From assembly GCF_006716865.1 (NCBI RefSeq), contig NZ_VFPT01000004.1, positions 62,001 to 126,000 of the forward strand: a DNA stretch of 64,000 bases, given 5' to 3'. Under the pieces are notes generated by a model. That model was not told where the DNA came from, did not search any database, and saw only the letters and a list, made by a program, of their open reading frames with translations. Source of the stretch: Roseinatronobacter monicus (lineage in GTDB: Bacteria; Pseudomonadota; Alphaproteobacteria; Rhodobacterales; Rhodobacteraceae). A program made the translations under genes and the position numbers. How positions within the stretch are numbered: the first letter of the stretch is position 1; each line of letters begins with the position of its first letter. Shown in pieces: positions 1 through 9,401 of the stretch.

Positions 1-1995
1 AAAGACGAAGAAGAGCGGGTGACCGTGCTTTTGTCTTCAACGCTGGATGAAGCCCGCATGACGCGAGAAAATGGCAAGACGGCGGGAACTACCTTCATCA
101 ACCACCTCGAAAATGCGCTTTTGACTCTTAAGGATAAGGGTACTTTGAGCGATTCGGGACGTTTCGCACTCGCATCCTGCTGGATAAGAGCAGGGTTAGT
201 GGCACCAGAGGCCTTGGCAGGGGACTTTGCCATCCCCGACGATATGCAGGATGATTTTGATCTTTCGGACATGCCAGACCTTGGCCCGATCATCGACAAA
301 ATGCTTAGGGAGGTGTCGGGAGGCGATACGGATAGTCTTTCTGCGCTTCATGCAGGTTTTTCCGAACTGATAGCCACCTTGCCCGCGCCCATTAGAAAGG
401 CAGTCACCCACAAGGTTGTAGCGCGGCCAAAACCGATTTTGGGCGAACTCGGGTGCGCCTTATTGCTCGATGGCCGACACGAGATCCGGCAAGGCGCGCT
501 GGACGGACTGAATGAGCGGCTTGATGCCGATGCAGTGCCGTCGGAACTCATCGGACGACTCACCGTTATCCGCAGTTGGGTTGAAGACGACGAAACACAA
601 TCCGGAATAGATGCGATTGTCCGGAAGGCTTTGCGCAAAGGTGCCGTACCTGCACCCACGAAGAAAGAACCAAAGATCCATCGCGCCTTCTCCAGTCTAA
701 TTGACGGCACAGGGGCACAAAGCATTACGGTCGCCTTTCAAATTGGCGGCATGCGCAACGTCGCAGTGGTTCTGATAAAGCAGGGGTTTGGGATTAAGGA
801 CGCCTATGTGATCCCCTGTCAGAGCGCCACCGAACAGCGCCGCCTGATCGATATGATCGCCTCGCAAGTCGAAACACGTGACGTACCAGTCAGTTATGTT
901 GCCAACGCAATTGGGCTTGGCCTGTCAGACGGCCTGCAGAACGGCCATCCGCCCGCAGCCGGGTTGGTAAATGTTGTCCAATCGCTTGGCTTTTCCGAAC
1001 TTCGACCAGTCCCCGCGTCCATAGCAGACATTGTCGCTCTAGCGGATACAGAGGATCAGCTTCGCGAGATGTCCGCGCAAGCCAAGGGGCGCTTGATCAC
1101 TGCAAGTGCCGATTGGGACAGTCAATTTCCCATGATTTCTGAAAGCTGGTACGAGGATAGTGACAGCGTCACTGACGCGATTGAGGGCGCGAAAACCTCT
1201 GTCGCCCTGAAACGCGCCATCTGGAAGGCATTCGAAGACCGGCGTGCCCATTGGAGCAGCGTGATCGCCCGCATGGGACATTTGCTTCATGCTTCCGCTG
1301 ATGACAGAGCGATCCAGTTTGCCGCCGTTGCCAGGGCGCTTGACGAGGGACGGGACTTGAAGAAAACCCCAATAATGGAGACCATCTTTGGCTACTCTTT
1401 CCAGGTTTGGTTACATGAAAACGTGATCGGGGATGGTTCTCAAGATAGCAATGAATTCGCTCCGTTTGAAATAACCAGTGGCCCCGCACCAGCGGGCCTG
1501 AAAATGCCTGACTTGCAACCGGAGAAACCAGACGAACTCGGCAAGCTACTGAAACCTGCGGGGCTGACAGAATGGTGGGTCGACGGCTATTTGATGGGGG
1601 TATGCACGGCGCCCGAATTCGTGCCACCCGGATCATGGGCTCAGGTTTTGATGAATGTCATCGGGCCTGAAATCGATAACGACAAAAAGCTGGAACGAAT
1701 ACTCGAACTGTTGATGCTGCGCTACAACGGGGCGTTGACCATGCTCCGTACGCCAATAGGTGTAAGCCTGATCCCAGAACATGAACCGCTGATCTCGATT
1801 TGGGCAGACGGATACCTAACAGCTTGGGAGGGAAACAAAGTGTACTGGCCAGAGTCACGACTTGGCGGGCAAGACAAAACCTCCAGGATTCTGCTAGAAA
1901 GTGCAGCTGCTTGGCAGGGTGATATAGATAGCTTCAGAAAACACATCCCAAACTGGCTAAGGCAAAGGTTTGCAGCTCAGAAGGGAATATTGTGA
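1..1995 (+). CDS. UPF0149/YecA-type C-terminal domain protein (5' partial)
   Basis: The frame is open from base 1 (codons for K-D-E-E-R precede the GTG at 19), so the true start is probably outside the window; GTG 19 and ATG 58 are only internal candidates. The visible part is about 664 residues. Residues 515-650 resemble the UPF0149 (YgfB/YecA) fold: WWVDGYLMGVCTAPEFVPP matches the LDGYL...PE.(I/V)PP signature, and IWADGYLTAW resembles its second helix pair. The first 500 residues are soluble, mixed alpha/beta, without membrane segments or a motif I can name. It ends just before the serine recombinase. Function is unknown; YecA-like domains often sit on proteins with metal-binding or SEC-C tails, but no such tail is present. 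The family call for the C-terminus is moderately sure; the N-terminus is unrecognised. Confidence 0.6.
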   Translation, partial: KDEEERVTVLLSSTLDEARMTRENGKTAGTTFINHLENALLTLKDKGTLSDSGRFALASCWIRAGLVAPEALAGDFAIPDDMQDDFDLSDMPDLGPIIDKMLREVSGGDTDSLSALHAGFSELIATLPAPIRKAVTHKVVARPKPILGELGCALLLDGRHEIRQGALDGLNERLDADAVPSELIGRLTVIRSWVEDDETQSGIDAIVRKALRKGAVPAPTKKEPKIHRAFSSLIDGTGAQSITVAFQIGGMRNVAVVLIKQGFGIKDAYVIPCQSATEQRRLIDMIASQVETRDVPVSYVANAIGLGLSDGLQNGHPPAAGLVNVVQSLGFSELRPVPASIADIVALADTEDQLREMSAQAKGRLITASADWDSQFPMISESWYEDSDSVTDAIEGAKTSVALKRAIWKAFEDRRAHWSSVIARMGHLLHASADDRAIQFAAVARALDEGRDLKKTPIMETIFGYSFQVWLHENVIGDGSQDSNEFAPFEITSGPAPAGLKMPDLQPEKPDELGKLLKPAGLTEWWVDGYLMGVCTAPEFVPPGSWAQVLMNVIGPEIDNDKKLERILELLMLRYNGALTMLRTPIGVSLIPEHEPLISIWADGYLTAWEGNKVYWPESRLGGQDKTSRILLESAAAWQGDIDSFRKHIPNWLRQRFAAQKGIL

Positions 1996-2074
1996 TTGTC
2001 ACTGCCAGGGCAGCATCAGCGGCTACAAACGGTCGTTTATTGGCAGTATCCGTAACTGCAAAAGGCAGGATTTG

Positions 2075-2956
2075 ATGCCGTTGATAGGGTATGCGCGTGT
2101 ATCTACTGAGGATCAGACCCCCCTGCCCCAGTCGCAGGCGCTGAAATCAGCGGGCTGTGTCGAAATCCATGAGGAACGGGCTTCTGGCGGTGATCGTGCA
2201 CGGCCTGTGCTGACGCGGGTGCTGGAGCGCGTTGGCAAGGGCGACACCCTGGTGGTGGTGCGCATCGACCGGCTGGCGCGGTCACTGTCGCATTTGCTGG
2301 AGGTGATTGAACGGCTGGAGAGTAAGGGCGCGTTCTTTCGGTCAATCCAGGACCCGATCGACACCGCATCCCCGCAGGGCAAGTTCACGCTGCAGGTGCT
2401 GGGCGCCGCGGCCGAGTTCGAACGCGCCCTGATCCGGGAGCGCACCAAGGCTGGGCTTGCCAGCGCGCGAATGAAGGGGCGGGTCGGCGGAAACCCTGGC
2501 CTGCGCGCGCGGGATCCCGCTGCGCTACGCAAGGTGCGGCTTGCACGACAGGACGGCTACATGGAACGCCTGAATGAAACCGCGCAGGACTGGGTGCCCC
2601 ATGTGCGTCGGCTACGCCCCGATCTGGCTTGGGAGGATGTGGTGCGCATCATCAACAGCACCCTGCCCGAGGCCCGGCGCTGGACGCAAAGCCGTCTGCT
2701 GCGCGCTGTGAACGCCTTTGTCCGCGATGGCTTCCTCCCCGCGACCGTGCTTGATCGCGCGGGCCCGCGTGCACGAGATGACCGCCTGCCCGCCATCGTG
2801 GCGGGCATCAAGGGCGCGGATCCAGACATCACGCTTCAGACGATCTGCACCCGGCTGGAGAATATGCGTGAGCGCACACCACGTGGCCGGACAAGCTGGC
2901 AGCCATCATCAGTGAAAATGTTACTGGAGCGGGCCACGAAGCTTGGACTCGTCTAG
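2075..2956 (+). CDS. Serine recombinase (resolvase/invertase family)
   Basis: A 293-residue site-specific recombinase. ATG 2075 is preferred over the longer frame from 1970 because the resolvase fold begins at once with MPLIGYARVSTEDQ, where the Ser of RVST is the catalytic nucleophile, and a GGCAGGA ribosome site lies just upstream. RIDRLARS (about residue 65) and the FERALIRERTKAGL region (helix E) complete the catalytic domain in the first 140 residues. The C-terminal 150 residues are longer than the small HTH of classical Tn3 resolvases and carry two candidate helix-turn-helix regions (around LAWEDVVRIIN and ITLQTICTRLE). Adjacent to repABC, it most likely resolves plasmid multimers or belonged to a transposon; no Tn3-type inverted repeats or transposase were found next to it. 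No res site was recognised in 1996-2074. Confidence 0.85.
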   Translation: MPLIGYARVSTEDQTPLPQSQALKSAGCVEIHEERASGGDRARPVLTRVLERVGKGDTLVVVRIDRLARSLSHLLEVIERLESKGAFFRSIQDPIDTASPQGKFTLQVLGAAAEFERALIRERTKAGLASARMKGRVGGNPGLRARDPAALRKVRLARQDGYMERLNETAQDWVPHVRRLRPDLAWEDVVRIINSTLPEARRWTQSRLLRAVNAFVRDGFLPATVLDRAGPRARDDRLPAIVAGIKGADPDITLQTICTRLENMRERTPRGRTSWQPSSVKMLLERATKLGLV

Positions 2957-3264
2957 CGACAAATGTCGTCTGTGGCGATTCGCTGATAGACTCCACCACG
3001 ACCCTTAGGGGCCGGATGCCACGACACCACAATATGTTCGATCACCTCCATCGCCCAAACTGAATCAATATTACTTATCAAGCACTTAGATTAGAAGAGG
3101 GCACATTGAACCAAGCTGTATTCACATTCACCATCTACGTCTCGAAAAAAAATTGTTGTCTGGAGCTAAGTTGCGTGTCATGTGTCTCATAGTCGCACAA
3201 AAGCGATAATCGCGCGATTTGGCGACGAAACACAATCGACCCGCCAAGAGGTCAAGAGGGCAGC
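2957..3264. promoter_or_regulatory. Leader region of repABC
   Basis: A 308-bp stretch without a gene, between the recombinase and repA. It should hold the repABC promoter and its RepA operator. A perfect 12-bp palindrome, AATCGCGCGATT, lies at 3208-3219, 45 bp before the repA start, a plausible operator position; this is inference from placement. An AAGAGGGCA ribosome site precedes the repA ATG. Confidence 0.4.
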
Positions 3265-4467
3265 ATGAACGGCAAGGCAGAATTCTCTGATACGAAATCC
3301 ATCGCGGCTTCCATTTCGGCCAACGCTGCGCGCCTTTCTGAAGCCCTAGATCACCATATGCGCAATAGCTTTCAACCGGAAAGCAGAAAAAAGCTACGCA
3401 AGTTCCACCCAGCCGAAGTTTCCGAGTTGACAGGCATCAGCATGTCAAACCTTAGAACGCGCCATCAAGAAGGCGACTTTCCCGATGTCGAAACGGACTC
3501 TCGAGGCAGGCGTCTTTATTCTGCAATAGAGATCGATCAAATCCGTCGAGTGATGGCGAGGACTGGTCGCAATGGTGAAGCATATTTGCCGGGTCGGCGC
3601 GATGGCGACGCTCTTCAGATATTTTCTATTGTAAATTTCAAAGGCGGGTCCAGTAAGACGACGACCGCCATTCACCTCGCTCAACGCTACGCTCTCAGAG
3701 GCTATCGCGTGTTGGCCGTCGACATGGACCCCCAAGCCAGTCTCACAACAATGTTCGGATACCGACCAGAGATTGAATTTGCTGAAAGCGGTACGGTTTA
3801 TGATGCTCTCAAGTATGAAGATCCGATACCCATGAGTCAGGTGGTTCGCAAAACTTACTTTCACAACCTTGATCTTGCACCGGCGGGATTACTGTTGTCA
3901 GAGTACGAAACCGAAACGGCCTACGCGCTTCAGCACAAAGTCGATCCGCCCTTTACGCAACGTTTGGCAATTGCGCTCGATGAGATAGAGGCCAACTACG
4001 ATTTGGTGATAATCGATTGCCCGCCCCAGTTGGGCTTCACCACAATGACGGCTCTACTTGCATCGACCGGTCTATTGATCACGGTCGTGCCGAGCATGCT
4101 GGACGTTGCATCAATGGCCCAATTTCTCGAGATGGCCGGCGAAACAGTCAGAACCTTAGAACAAGCGACCGGGCCTATAGACTGGTCGTTCCTTAAATAT
4201 CTCGTCGCCAGATTCGAACCGACCGACGTTCCACAATCACAGATGGCCGGATTCCTGAGGTCAATTCTGCTCGACCAGGTTCTCAACACACCCATGCTAA
4301 AGTCCACCGCAATATCAGATGCTGGGATGACACAACAGACAATCTACGAATTGGAACCTAGCCAAGTGGTCAAGAAGACCTTGGACAGGATCCTTGAGAG
4401 CGTGAACGGCGTCGCTGACGAGTTCGAAAAAACAATTCAACAGGCTTGGGGGAGAAGGGTCGAGTAA
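3265..4467 (+). CDS. repA: RepA, ParA-type plasmid partition ATPase
   Basis: 400 residues, typical for RepA of repABC replicons. Residues 45-100 form a MerR-like winged helix (FHPAEVSELTGISMSNLRTR), used for DNA binding and autorepression. The deviant Walker A is KGGSSKTT at 126-133, Walker A' VDMDPQ at 152-157 and Walker B LVIIDCPP near 245. RepA ATPases move plasmids to daughter cells with RepB bound to parS, and with RepB repress the operon. It is the first gene of repA-repB-repC; its stop codon overlaps the repB start (TAATG). No defects seen. Confidence 0.96.
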   Translation: MNGKAEFSDTKSIAASISANAARLSEALDHHMRNSFQPESRKKLRKFHPAEVSELTGISMSNLRTRHQEGDFPDVETDSRGRRLYSAIEIDQIRRVMARTGRNGEAYLPGRRDGDALQIFSIVNFKGGSSKTTTAIHLAQRYALRGYRVLAVDMDPQASLTTMFGYRPEIEFAESGTVYDALKYEDPIPMSQVVRKTYFHNLDLAPAGLLLSEYETETAYALQHKVDPPFTQRLAIALDEIEANYDLVIIDCPPQLGFTTMTALLASTGLLITVVPSMLDVASMAQFLEMAGETVRTLEQATGPIDWSFLKYLVARFEPTDVPQSQMAGFLRSILLDQVLNTPMLKSTAISDAGMTQQTIYELEPSQVVKKTLDRILESVNGVADEFEKTIQQAWGRRVE

Positions 4468-5432
4468 TGGCACGTAGAAACTTGTTCCAGCCCCCTCCCC
4501 CACCGAGCTCTGCCGACGAGGTGGCTGCAGGTGAATTGAAACCTCGGTTTCCTAACACCGGCGCTATGAGCGGGGTAAAATCAACCTTGAAAGACCTTTC
4601 CAGCAACGCCGTGCGGGAAATACCAGCTGATCTAATCGAAGAAGACGGGCCAAGAGATCGGCTTGCCTTTCCCGACTCCGATGTCGCCTCACTTGCGGCG
4701 AGCATCAAGGAACACGGACAACAGGTGCCAATTATGGTCCGTCCGCTCGCGGACAAGCCTGGCCGCTACAAGATTGTGTACGGCCGTCGCCGTCTGCGCG
4801 CCCTACAATCGATAGGACTGGCCGCCAGAGCACTTGTGCGCACGCTGTCAGACGAGGAGGCGATCCTGGCCCAAGGCCAGGAGAATTCGCATCGATTGGA
4901 CCCAAGCTTCATCGAAAAGGCCTTATTTGCAGCGCAACTCAGCGACAATGGTTATGATCAACCAGTAATCCTCGACGCTCTCGCAATTGACAAGCCAATG
5001 CTATCGCGAATGACCAAGGTTGCCCGTACAATACCCGAGACCGTGATACATATGATCGGCTCGGCGCATGGTGTCGGACGTCGCCGCTGGGAGCACTTGG
5101 CAGACAAGATTAAAGACAGCAATGCTGACTTAGTTCAGATAGCCTCTGACCTGGGTTTGGATAAGATACCCACTTCAGATGACCGCTTTGCGCGCATCGT
5201 CGATGCCATTTCGAGGAGTGACAAAGCTGCAAGTCCCACAAAGTCATCGCCACACATGATCGTTTCAGACGACGGAAAGACGTTTGCGGAGGTCAAGGAT
5301 AGCCCACGTGCTTTGACAGTGAAGATGTCGAAAGTTGACACCCCGGAATTCACTCAATGGATGCTAGACAACGCAGAAGTCGAGTTGAAGGGCCTCTATG
5401 AGGCATGGAAGTCAGACCAGAAGTTCGGCTGA
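4467..5432 (+). CDS. repB: RepB, ParB-type centromere-binding protein
   Basis: 321 residues. The start at 4467 is chosen because the protein then begins MARRNLF, like other RepB proteins, and because it overlaps the repA stop by one base, implying translational coupling; the frame is open from 4446. The ParB/Spo0J N-terminal domain lies at about 40-150, with VPIMVRPL, a KIVYGRRRLRAL segment and AQGQENSHRLDPS corresponding to the arginine-rich and NTP-binding ParB motifs. A helix-turn-helix follows near residue 165 (ILDALAIDKPMLSRMTKVA). RepB loads on parS palindromes and stimulates RepA. Two 16-bp palindromes near repC are the candidate targets. Intact. Confidence 0.95.
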   Translation: MARRNLFQPPPPPSSADEVAAGELKPRFPNTGAMSGVKSTLKDLSSNAVREIPADLIEEDGPRDRLAFPDSDVASLAASIKEHGQQVPIMVRPLADKPGRYKIVYGRRRLRALQSIGLAARALVRTLSDEEAILAQGQENSHRLDPSFIEKALFAAQLSDNGYDQPVILDALAIDKPMLSRMTKVARTIPETVIHMIGSAHGVGRRRWEHLADKIKDSNADLVQIASDLGLDKIPTSDDRFARIVDAISRSDKAASPTKSSPHMIVSDDGKTFAEVKDSPRALTVKMSKVDTPEFTQWMLDNAEVELKGLYEAWKSDQKFG

Positions 5433-5657
5433 CAGACTAACGAGCAGAGCAACAAAAGGAGCACGAGAAACAGCCAGAAAAGAAAGAGCCCCCCAAGGTC
5501 AACCTCGGAGAGCCCAATCTGTTCTTAGCACCATCAGATGTACCAGCTTCTCCGTAACAGTCAACAACAACCAAATCGGTTGAACGATGATTTGTTGCCT
5601 TTTCACAAGAAAATCGGAAGATCTGGGCCTTTCCCGACAGGTTATCGTGGAAAAATA
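5433..5657. promoter_or_regulatory. repB-repC intergenic region with candidate antisense RNA terminator
   Basis: In repABC replicons the repB-repC spacer encodes a small counter-transcribed RNA, antisense to the repC leader, that sets copy number and incompatibility. Here the spacer is 225 bp. Read on the minus strand, 5637-5614 forms a stem (TCGGGAA pairing with TTCCGA, one bulge) followed at once by TTTTCTT, a plausible intrinsic terminator for a leftward RNA. I did not identify its promoter. No protein is expected; the reading frame that enters repC from 5538 has no supporting start. Confidence 0.4.
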
Positions 5658-6752
5658 ATGGCATTCAAGCAGGTATCCGCCTCCATGGGAGAGCGGTCAG
5701 AGAGTCTATTGTCCGCGGACAATCACCGCCCAGAGCGTCACATCGTCATCGACACACTGCGTCAGGCAGCCCCATTGATTGGTCTTAAGGCGCCAGTCAT
5801 CGCGACACTAGATGTGATGCTATCGTGTCTCCCACCAACCAGGCAGCACAATACAGTCTTTGCGTCAAACGCTACGCTTGCGTTTCGCCGAAACGGAATA
5901 TCAGACCGAACAATTAGGCGTCATGCCGCAATTCTCCAAGAACTCGGACTGCTTGAACGCCGCGACAGCGCCAACCGGAAGAGATTCTGCCGTCAAAACT
6001 TAGCCGAGGGCACGGCCCTTAGATTCGGGTTTGACCTTACTCCGTTGTTTGAGCGCTTCGCAGAACTTTCTAAGCTTGCTGCACAGGCCGCTCATGAAAA
6101 CAATCAAAAGTCCTATCTGAAAGCAAAAATTCGAGCCGCGGCAAACGCTATACTGGACGCTGAACCGAGCAACGTAGACGCAACGGCAGCTATACGATCG
6201 CTCCGCAGAAGCCTTTCATTGGAGGATTGCCTCAATCTTCTAAACAGCCTCGACTTTGAAGCCATTGAAGCCGAGCAGCCTTGCGACAAAAGTAGCGTGC
6301 AAAAAGAAAAAATGTCCGGCAACGACGGCCAAAATGTCCGCCACCATCATAACTCACAAAAAGAACATACTGATATAGAAAGTGAGCAAAAATCAACCGC
6401 TCACCCAAAAGACCCCAAACCATTTCAAATTAGTGTTCTGGAGATACTAAGTGCATGTCCAGAGGCCGCACAGTTTTGTGTCGAGCCAGTGAAAACGATG
6501 AAAGACGTTGTAACACACGCTCGAACTCTAGCCCCAATGCTAGGGATCGACTCTAGAAACTACCAAGATGCACAGGAAAACTTGGGTATTGAAAGAGCTG
6601 CTCTTACCGTTTGGGCGATCATGCAGTTTCACGAAAAAATCCGAAAAGTAGGGGCGTACTTCCGTTCAATAACCTCTGGAAAAAAGAGCGAGGGCTTTCA
6701 TCCTGAAGACCTCATACGCAGGCTCTCCAGAGCAGAACCACAACCAGCTTAA
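5658..6752 (+). CDS. repC: RepC, replication initiator
   Basis: 364 residues. The ATG at 5658 (MAFKQVSASMGER) is chosen over an open frame from 5538, because RepC proteins start shortly before the conserved RPERHIVIDTLRQAAPLIGLKAP-type region, seen here near residue 24. Residues 70-120 hold the winged-helix segment (FRRNGISDRTIRRHAAILQELGLLERRDS). RepC initiates replication at an origin that normally lies inside its own coding sequence. The middle (about 230-270) is hydrophilic and low-complexity and the C-terminal 100 residues form the second conserved domain. A 16-bp palindrome is embedded near codons 17-22. Intact. Confidence 0.94.
   Translation: MAFKQVSASMGERSESLLSADNHRPERHIVIDTLRQAAPLIGLKAPVIATLDVMLSCLPPTRQHNTVFASNATLAFRRNGISDRTIRRHAAILQELGLLERRDSANRKRFCRQNLAEGTALRFGFDLTPLFERFAELSKLAAQAAHENNQKSYLKAKIRAAANAILDAEPSNVDATAAIRSLRRSLSLEDCLNLLNSLDFEAIEAEQPCDKSSVQKEKMSGNDGQNVRHHHNSQKEHTDIESEQKSTAHPKDPKPFQISVLEILSACPEAAQFCVEPVKTMKDVVTHARTLAPMLGIDSRNYQDAQENLGIERAALTVWAIMQFHEKIRKVGAYFRSITSGKKSEGFHPEDLIRRLSRAEPQPA
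5708..5723. promoter_or_regulatory. Candidate parS palindrome 1
   Basis: Perfect 16-bp palindrome ATTGTCCGCGGACAAT inside the 5' end of repC. The same 16 bp recur at 6799-6814. repABC replicons of Rhodobacterales carry group-specific perfect palindromes of this length as RepB-binding centromere sites; assigning this one is inference from identity, repetition and position. Confidence 0.7.
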
Positions 6753-6798
6753 GAAAAGAATATGCACTCTTCCGGGTAGCACGCCGCTCAACGGTGTT

Positions 6799-6814
6799 AT
6801 TGTCCGCGGACAAT
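6799..6814. promoter_or_regulatory. Candidate parS palindrome 2
   Basis: Second exact copy of ATTGTCCGCGGACAAT, 47 bp after the repC stop. The two copies bracket repC and probably form the partition site bound by RepB. Confidence 0.7.
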
Positions 6815-6903
6815 TTTCGCAAAGGAAGAGAAGGGCTGTGAAGGGTTTGACGGGAAGTGAGATCAGGAGAGTGGCTTCCGGCGCCCGTTGTGGAGATAAT
6901 CTG

Positions 6904-8580
6904 ATGACGAAATCTGCTATGAGAATTACCCTGACCGCATCCAAGGACGTCCCTTACGACAAGCTGATGCTGAGCCAGTCCAATGTGCGGCGCATCAAGG
7001 CTGGTGTCTCTGTCGAGGAACTGGCCGAGGATATCGCACGGCGCGAGCTGTTACAGGGCTTGAGCGTGCGGGCGGTGCTGCATGTATGAAATCCCCGCAG
7101 GCGGTCGGCGGTTTCAGGCGCTGGCTTTGCTGGTGAAGCAAAAGCGGCTGGCCAGGACGGCACCCATTCCCTGCATCCTGCGTGAGGCTGGGTCGGACAT
7201 TCTGGCAGAGGATGATTCATTGGCCGAGAATATGCAGCGCGTCGCTTCGCATCCGCTTGATCAGTTCCGCGCCTTCGTAGCTTTGCGCGAGAAGGGTCAG
7301 GGCGATGAAGCTATTGCCGCGGCCTTCTTTGTCTCGCCGCAAGTGGTGAAGCAGCGTCTGAAGCTGGCAGCCGTGGCCCCTGCCCTTTTGGATGTCTATG
7401 CCGAGGATGGCATGACACTTGAGCAGCTCATGGCCTTTACAGTCAATCCGGACCACGAGCGTCAGATGCAGGTCTGGGACGTGATCTCATTCTCGTGGAA
7501 CAAGGAGCCGTTTCAGATCCGGCGCATGCTGACGGAAACCTCGGTCCGCTCCTCGGATCGTCGTGCCGTGTTTGTCGGGGCTGAGGCTTATGAAACTGCA
7601 GGCGGCATGGTTCTGCGCGATCTGTTTCAAGGCGATGATGGCGGCTGGCTTGAAGATGTGGCGCTGCTTGATCGCCTTGTCGCGGATCGGCTGCAGGCCG
7701 AGGCCGAGGCGATTTCCTCCGAGGGCTGGAAGTGGATCGAGGTCGCGCTCGACTTGCCCTATGGCTACAGCCACGGTTTGCGGCGGTTGTCCGGTGATCC
7801 GGCGCCAATGAGCGATGAGGAGATTGCGTCCCATGCAGCGCTGCTGGCTGAATACCGCGCGCTCGAGGACGAGTATGCGGGGCAGGATGAAATCCCCGAA
7901 GAGGTTGATGCGCGCCTTGGGGAGCTGGAGCAGGCCATGGAAGCCATCGAGGCGCGACCACTGATCTTCGATCCGGACGAGGTCACGCGGGCAGGGGCCT
8001 TTGTGACCCTTGACCGTTCGGGACAGCTGTCAGTTTACCGCGGTTATGTCCGCCCGGAGGATGAGCCGCGCGCAGAGGCCGCGGTCCAGGATGGCAGCGA
8101 GACTGGCGCTATGCAGATGGGGCAGGGGGGTGATGTCGGGCTTTCGGCTTTGGGTCACGATGTCAATGAAGCCGAGTCGCATGTCGGGACCATCATCACA
8201 TCCGGCAGGCAGCTGCTAGGGGCTGGTCTGCCGGAGGACGAAGATGATGGCGCTTTGAAGCCTTTGCCTGAGCGGCTGGTTCAGGAACTGACTGCACATC
8301 GCACCTTGGCTCTGCGCGAGGCCCTTGGCCGGTCTCCCGATGTTGCGCTGACGCTGCTCCTTATGAAGCTGGTGGGTGACACGTTCCACAGTGCGGGGGC
8401 GGCGTCCGGTGGTTGTCTTGAGGCGTCGGTCCGGCAGGTCTATTTGCCCGCGCAAGCGCCGGATTTGAAAGACAGCGCGGTGGCGCTTGCCGTCGATGAT
8501 CGCCACGCCGCTTGCTAGGTCGACACATGTCTCAGCCGTGTGCTCAACACGCGTGTTCTCGAAGCCGTACGCGAAGTGAA
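6904..8580 (+). pseudogene. Large plasmid ParB-like nuclease-domain protein, decayed
   Basis: This resembles the 650-700-residue ParB/Spo0J-like proteins found beside many alphaproteobacterial plasmid backbones. The first piece (6904-7089) reads MTKSAMRITLTASKDVPYDK and LSQSNVRRIKAGVSVEELAEDIARR, then stops. The second piece (7082-8518) resumes in another frame with YEIPAGGRRFQALALL, DSLAENMQRVASHPLDQF and a ParB helix-turn-helix. The residues normally joining these (after SVRAVL) are missing, so a short deletion plus frameshift broke the gene. The second piece ends early after AVDDRHAAC, and RVLEAVREVKGQ, which I recognise as part of the family's C-terminus, appears at about 8545-8580, consistent with a further deletion of roughly 150-200 codons. 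Non-functional as it stands. Confidence 0.75.
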
Positions 8581-8857
8581 AGGGCAGGGGGCTTGGCCGT
8601 GTCGCGGACAAAGAGCACAGCAAACGGCTCAACAGCTTGTGCAAACGAATAAACCTGCCCGGATCGCAACTCGGCAGAATGACGTGGAGCATATCTCAGC
8701 CTTCATGACTGAAAGTAGGGCAGGGCGCGTGGGCGATATGGATATATACGATTCCGCATACCATATATGGTGCCAGCGCTGCAAAAAGACACAATATCAT
8801 TGAAAACAGCGCGATTTTTTGCCATAAATCAACCACATTAATTTGGGGAGCTCTGTC

Positions 8858-9166
8858 ATGTCTACTACCGAAACGCTGGACCGACCGCAGGCTCTTCCAG
8901 CAACCGAGAAGCAGCTCATTTTCGCGCGCAAACTGGCCCTGAAAAATCAGGTTATCCTGCCTTGGGTGGTCCAGCAGGATCGACGCGCGCTAAGCAAATG
9001 GATTGATGCGCAGTCAAGATTGATGCCCGTAGCATCCGATTACCCCACATCGAAACAGGTCTCATTCGACGAACGGCTCGCGCGGGCCAAGCGGCGGCCC
9101 GTTCCCGATGAATGCTTCCGCAGCCGCGAATTGATGTCGCGCTGGATTGATTCCAATCGGTTTTGA
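8858..9166 (+). CDS. Small conserved hypothetical protein of alphaproteobacterial plasmids
   Basis: 102 residues. ATG 8858 is preferred over a TTG at 8843 because GGGGAG lies 8 bp before it. The protein has an N-terminal block TEKQLIFARKLALKNQVILPW, a QQDRRALSKWIDAQ helix and a C-terminal SRELMSRWIDSNRF that repeats the same K/R-W-I-D pattern. Soluble, basic, no catalytic motif. I recognise the pattern as recurrent next to ParB-like genes on Rhodobacteraceae plasmids but know no function. About 280 bp upstream of it hold only the tail remnant of the parB-like gene. Confidence 0.7.
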   Translation: MSTTETLDRPQALPATEKQLIFARKLALKNQVILPWVVQQDRRALSKWIDAQSRLMPVASDYPTSKQVSFDERLARAKRRPVPDECFRSRELMSRWIDSNRF

Positions 9167-9401
9167 AACTGCGCGAGAGGGCAGGGGGGACGTGCCCGCA
9201 GCCAACCTGCGATGAACACTGTCGGCCTTCAGGAAAATCCTATCACGGCCAAAAAGTTAGGCACACTCGTCATAAAGTTCCTGAAGTTACTATAGCCGCT
9301 CATGCCCGCACCGTACACCATACTGGGCTACAAACATGGTAGAAGCGGGCTCGTCCACCTGATATATTGGACCTCCGCTCGATCATGAACTGGATCATGA
9401 A

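Noticed and set aside
1970..2074. N-terminal extension of the serine recombinase
   Set aside because: The resolvase fold begins at MPLIGYARVS and the extension resembles no family; a ribosome site precedes ATG 2075.
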